From assembly GCA_016801845.1 (NCBI GenBank), contig CM028918.1, positions 16,236,501 to 16,300,500 on the forward strand: 64,000 nucleotides of DNA. The letters run 5' to 3'. The stretch's first letter is position 1. Each line of letters starts with the position of its first letter. Origin of the DNA: Polydactylus sextarius (lineage: Eukaryota; Chordata; Actinopteri; Polynemidae). Under the pieces are notes generated by a model that was given only the letters and a program-made list of their open reading frames with translations, did not search any database and was not told the DNA's origin. The position numbers and the translations under genes were made by a program. Positions 59,741 to 64,000 of this stretch are shown one piece after another.

Positions 59741-61684
59741 TCAGGTGCATCTAGGTGTAAGGTTGAGAACAATGGAGGCCCATCATGCTTGTTTGTTTGT
59801 TTGTTTGTTTTTCCTTTTGGACCCAGTCGAGGTTGTACATTCATTTGACATCACAGATAGAAACTGTCGCTGCTCTTCCTAATCGTCTGATCATGCTTCA
59901 GCTGGTTTTGGCCGCAGAAATAACGTGTGAATTCTCAAATTGAGTGGTTTTCCCTTTCCTCATAATGTGTTTTTTGTTTTCGTCATTGTTTGAACCCACC
60001 CCCACCCCTCTGCTCTTAATCAGCCTACACAGTCTGACTGCTGGGACTCTGCTGTGCATATTGTTCAGTTACACACCTTATTTCCTTCTTCTCTTTAAAG
60101 GGCCATTCGACCAAAATCAACTTTTTTGTTTGTGACTTTGCAGAAGTTAACGTTCAGAATTTTGACAATTTTGAATTTGGTATTCAATGTAGACATATTT
60201 CAAAGTATAAATTGCAATTTCTATAAAAAGAGGTGCGGCCTCCGCATTAACTAGTAGGAAATGCAGTTAAATGATGGCCACTTTAATTTAAATCTGGAGA
60301 AATCAAACATGAAGCTGTAGATTTCCAGGGAAAATAAGAAAAAAAAAACTTTCTTTTTGCAAACTTAACTATGAAAATGTTGAATGAGGTGGACAGCCCT
60401 TATAATCAGACACCATGTAACTATGCTAATCCTCATGCACAAGTTATTGTTTCTTCTCTCCCTCATCTCTCACCACCCCTCCCGTCTTCTCCAATGAGAA
60501 CACAGCGAAGGATAAAGGGAGTTTGGAGAAATGTCATGGCTGGTTCTTATTTTGATATTTGAATATTTGAAAAAAAAAAAACTTGTTCCTTTTTTTTTGA
60601 GTGCTAAATGAGAAATGGAAGAAATGGAATATCTTTCTGTACCTTTTAAAGAAAAAAATTATTTAACCTTATATCAGTTTGAGTTACTTACACCCTAGCA
60701 TAGAGTGGCATATTTAGTTAAATGTATAAAAAAAGCAAGAACATAATTCTGTCCTATTTTCTCCTTTAATTTTATCGTGTTCCATTTTCTGCTGAGGAAA
60801 ATAAACTGGATTAGAGGATGTGGTGTGTGTTAACGTGTGTGTTTCTTTTTTTTTTTTTTTTTTTTTCTTTTTTTTCCCCCTATGTTAAAATTTGTTTAAA
60901 ATTGAAAATAAACCATGACAGAATGTCATAATATCCATCACAATTCATCAATGGTAAATGCAACGTCTAGAACTTAAAGTGAATATCTTGACCTTAAAAC
61001 TACTTTTCCTAACAAATCTAATTTAACAAGGGACACAGAGAGACTAAAGATATTGTTTTGGCTTCGTTCTGTCAGGGTGCCCTTTTACATTCTGGTGCCA
61101 TGGGTCCTATTGTCTCGTAATTCATGGCGATTGAGTGCACCCAGTCTGCTGATGAGGACCGTTAATATGGTTGAAATCTCTAGGGCAACATATTAAGTGG
61201 ATGAGCTGCTTCTAAGGTAAAGAGTGAACTGTCGGTAGAAATAATCTCAATGGTGGAGTTTACACTGTTGGGACCAAATGTCAAGATAAAAGTTCAGTTA
61301 TGATATGATATGATAATGACTAGTGCTGTATTTTTCTTGTCGTTACTCCTATGTTTGTTTTATGCAGCAGTGTTTAATGAAGACTTCAGGTTCATATTGA
61401 AACTGATTTGGTGTCAAAACTAATTTTAATGTCATAAATCCCATGCTGGTTAGATAAATGTAGATGATGTGCACAGAAGACCCTTTATTCCTCATAAAGT
61501 GAATGTGAAAATGGACTCTACACATGAATCGTTCTGCTCAGTGAACCACAAACACCACATCCCACGAACAAGAAGAACGAGAATTACCGCCTCATTCTTG
61601 TGTTGTAGTAGTTAACATCCGCGTCTTTCCAAACTCATAGTGTAGTGAAGGGTTTAACAAAAATAATTTAGTAGCCCAGGTTGA

Positions 61685-61895
61685 TGCTTGTGTCAGATGT
61701 AATAAAATTCCCTCGAGGGATTCATGGCTGCAAGAAAAGGATGGTGTGCGAGATCATACTGACCTTGACCTCTGACCTCCAAAATCCATCAGTTCATGCT
61801 TGAGTCCAAGTGAACAGTTGTGTCAGGTTTGAACAGACTCCCTCGAGGAGATCCTGTGACGTTGCATTGACAAAGAATGAGACGGACAGAAGAAC
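61685..61895 (+). repeat. Dispersed repeat with internal TTCCCTCGAGG duplication
   Basis: Words such as GACCTTGACCTCTGACCTCC, ATCAGTTCATGCTTGAGTCC and AAGTGAACAGTTGTGTCAGG, ending in GAATGAGACGGACAG, are typical of a common teleost interspersed repeat. The TGTGTCAG...CCCTCGAG unit occurs twice inside. Confidence 0.6.
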
Positions 61896-62275
61896 AAGTT
61901 GAAAACTCTGCTGTGTCACGGCTGTTGTTCTCATCTAGACTCTATATCTAATTATCCTCTGTGTGACTGCAGATGTAGCTCAGGCAGGTCTGATAGGGTC
62001 ACACTGTTCCAACTGATACGACAGCTAATTAGTTGTATCAGTGGAGTTAAATATTACTTTGATGTCACAGTCGGCGACAGAAGTTTGGTAGTTAAGTTGT
62101 TAAGTTAAGTTAAGGATTGTGGACAGTTGATTAGTTCTTTATTTATTCACTGTGAAATATCATCACTGTCAGAAATGAACTTGAACTGGCTCTTTATATA
62201 TATATATATATATATACAATACTGTGTAAAAGTTATAGGCCTCCACATCTTTTCTATTAGCAGTTGCTGTAAAGA

Positions 62276-63047
62276 CCATACACATTTATCTTCATCATTT
62301 ATCATTTTCTTTATGTAGATATAATCAGAAAATACAGGAAATTTGTACAAAGTATTTAAGAACATATAAAATGTACTAATGATTCTGGATTCAGACTCTG
62401 GCCACCCCCAGATTTATTGCCTCAGCAGTGTTTCAGTGATCAACAACCACAAGGAGTAAACTGTTGACTGAGTCACTGTTCCACATTCAGATCACTGATA
62501 GACATGTCCAGCCTGACATAAGCTGTTGGTAGATCCAGATGTGACAGGGTCTCGACATCAGCTGCTGATCTCACCTTGGTCAAAATGGGAAAAGCCAATG
62601 GCCAAAGGATGATATCCAAAGAGTCTCGATGAGACAAACTAGGGCAGAGTTCCCCCCTCGATGTACAATAAAGAGGGTCACGAGAGACCTGAAGCATGTT
62701 TTATGTGGCCCCAACTCATCCTTGCCAATACACTTGTCACTGCAGCATCTCTTTTGGGTGAGTCATAGTGAAGTCAGCAGCTGATCCCGAGACCCCTGTC
62801 ACATCTGGATCTGCCAAGAACTTATGTCAGGCTGGACATGTGTGTCAGTGATCTGAGTGTGGAACAGTGACTTTGTTAACAGCTTATTACTTGTGTTGTT
62901 GGTCACTGAAGCACTGCTGGGGCAAAAAAAAAAAAAACAGAATCCAGAATCATTAGTACATTTTATGTGTTTTTAAATACTTTGTACAAATTTCCTGTAT
63001 TTTCTTATTATTTCTGCATAAAGAAAATGAGAGATAGATGTTTATGG
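62276..63047. mobile_element. Long inverted-repeat (foldback) element
   Basis: Left arm about 62276-62574 and right arm about 62768-63047 are diverged reverse complements, for example TCCAGCCTGACATAAG against CTTATGTCAGGCTGGA, and AATGATTCTGGATTC against GAATCCAGAATCATT. The spacer is about 190 bp. No transposase ORF is present. ACTGTGTAAAAGTTATAGGC just outside the left arm may be the original terminus. A non-autonomous DNA element is the likely explanation. Confidence 0.7.
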
Positions 63048-64000
63048 TGTGTGTGTTGTAGATGAGATTGATGTAAAATGTCTTCATGGGCTACACACAA
63101 GAAACAGGATGTTACTCTCTTCAAACACTAGATGGTGCACTAAGGCAGTAAAGAGCAAAGCAAAGCGTTTCCCTCCTGGTTCATCTCTCACATGAGAAGA
63201 ATCCTTTTTATTTTTGTTCCACATGTTTTATTAATAACACTGGGATGGAAACCACGCTCTCAGTGGTGGGTCTGATAATTTATTGAAATAAAACGTGGGA
63301 TAAGTGCCAGTTTTTGCTTTGTCTCTGTCGCCCTTCCTCCCATCTCAGCACACTTCCTTCACTTTCTTTCCTCAGGTCTCACTGTGCTCCTGTTTCCCTG
63401 CCTCTTTTTTCACCTCTTTTCTCATCTCTTCTTCCTTCACATTTTCTTCTGTTTAGTCACAGTTGTGTATAATTTTCTAACACTGGATTAAAAACAATGC
63501 CTAGTGGCTGTGTTGAGTTAAATTTGCATTACATCCAATATGCTTTATATTGACCCAGACAGAGTCAAACATGTTTAGTGCATATTCCTTCTGATTAATC
63601 TTTTTTTTTTTTTCATTTTATTTTCCATCCCTCTCTATGCCCCATTCAAACTACCAAGAAGAAACCCCTGTTGGGCAATTTATTGTATCATTATGACTTG
63701 TGTTAATTCAAATTTGTTAATTAGCTCATTTATTCTACATTTCAGGACATTTTCCAAAATAATTCTATTTGAATATGCTGCTTATACTACTGTAATATTT
63801 TCAGAGACAGATATTGTGCTTATTTATCTGACAATTACTAGATTGCTTTTCAGAATAAGACTTGAACATGTAATAATCTTAAAACCAGTGCCAGTGGTTC
63901 TAATACATTTTGGGTTGGGGCCCATCACATGTGTTTAAGTCTCACCAAATAATTATTCACCCTTTAAACTCTCATTTAAATAGTTATTTGAGGCTAAAAA

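Larger units (their letters stand above)
59741..64000. other. Intergenic, repeat-rich DNA at the right end
   Basis: No gene was recognised on either strand. It contains a TGTT run at 59790-59812, a poly-T run at 60848-60880, a dispersed repeat at 61685-61895, a TA microsatellite at 62194-62216, a long inverted repeat at 62276-63047 and a poly-T run at 63601-63613. Confidence 0.6.

Overview
The window looks like nuclear DNA from a ray-finned (teleost, probably percomorph) fish. Every gene is split by spliceosomal GT-AG introns, the intergenic DNA is AT-rich with long microsatellites, and several dispersed repeats have the look of known fish repeats. Exons were assembled by hand from splice sites and reading-frame phase; every intact model stays in frame to its stop.

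Layout. (1) 577-2186, plus strand: the 3' part of a two-LIM-domain CRIP2-type gene; the first exons lie upstream. (2) 4153-6357, plus: a two-exon PNRC-family gene, likely pnrc1. (3) 9359-36909: a tandem, same-strand cluster of at least five intact type I immunoglobulin-superfamily receptor genes plus one decayed copy (A 9359-11079, B 12715-14458, C 17632-20378, D 28774-30760, E fragment 31855-32862, F 33893-36909). They share a leader exon, a V-type Ig exon, usually a second Ig exon, an optional stalk, a transmembrane exon and interchangeable tail exons. B, C and F carry ITIM-type tyrosines. A and D carry a YENV tail, and A also has an arginine in the membrane segment. (4) 21753-23477, minus strand, inside the receptor cluster: a six-exon gene with a TCF/LEF-type HMG box but no recognisable beta-catenin-binding N-terminus. 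(5) 38746-45415, plus: complete btbd9, 612 residues in ten coding exons. (6) 49069-58083, plus: complete zfand3, 230 residues in six exons. (7) 58084-64000: zfand3 3'UTR, then repeat-rich DNA with no gene seen.

How it fits together. btbd9 and zfand3 are neighbours in other vertebrates too, so the right half is conserved housekeeping sequence. The middle is fast-evolving immune-type sequence. There, inhibitory (ITIM) and putative activating (arginine-TM) receptors are built from shuffled exons, and the copies show recent duplication, exon loss, intron collapse and decay. The antisense TCF/LEF-like gene in the middle of that cluster, with its unusual short architecture, is the item most worth following up.
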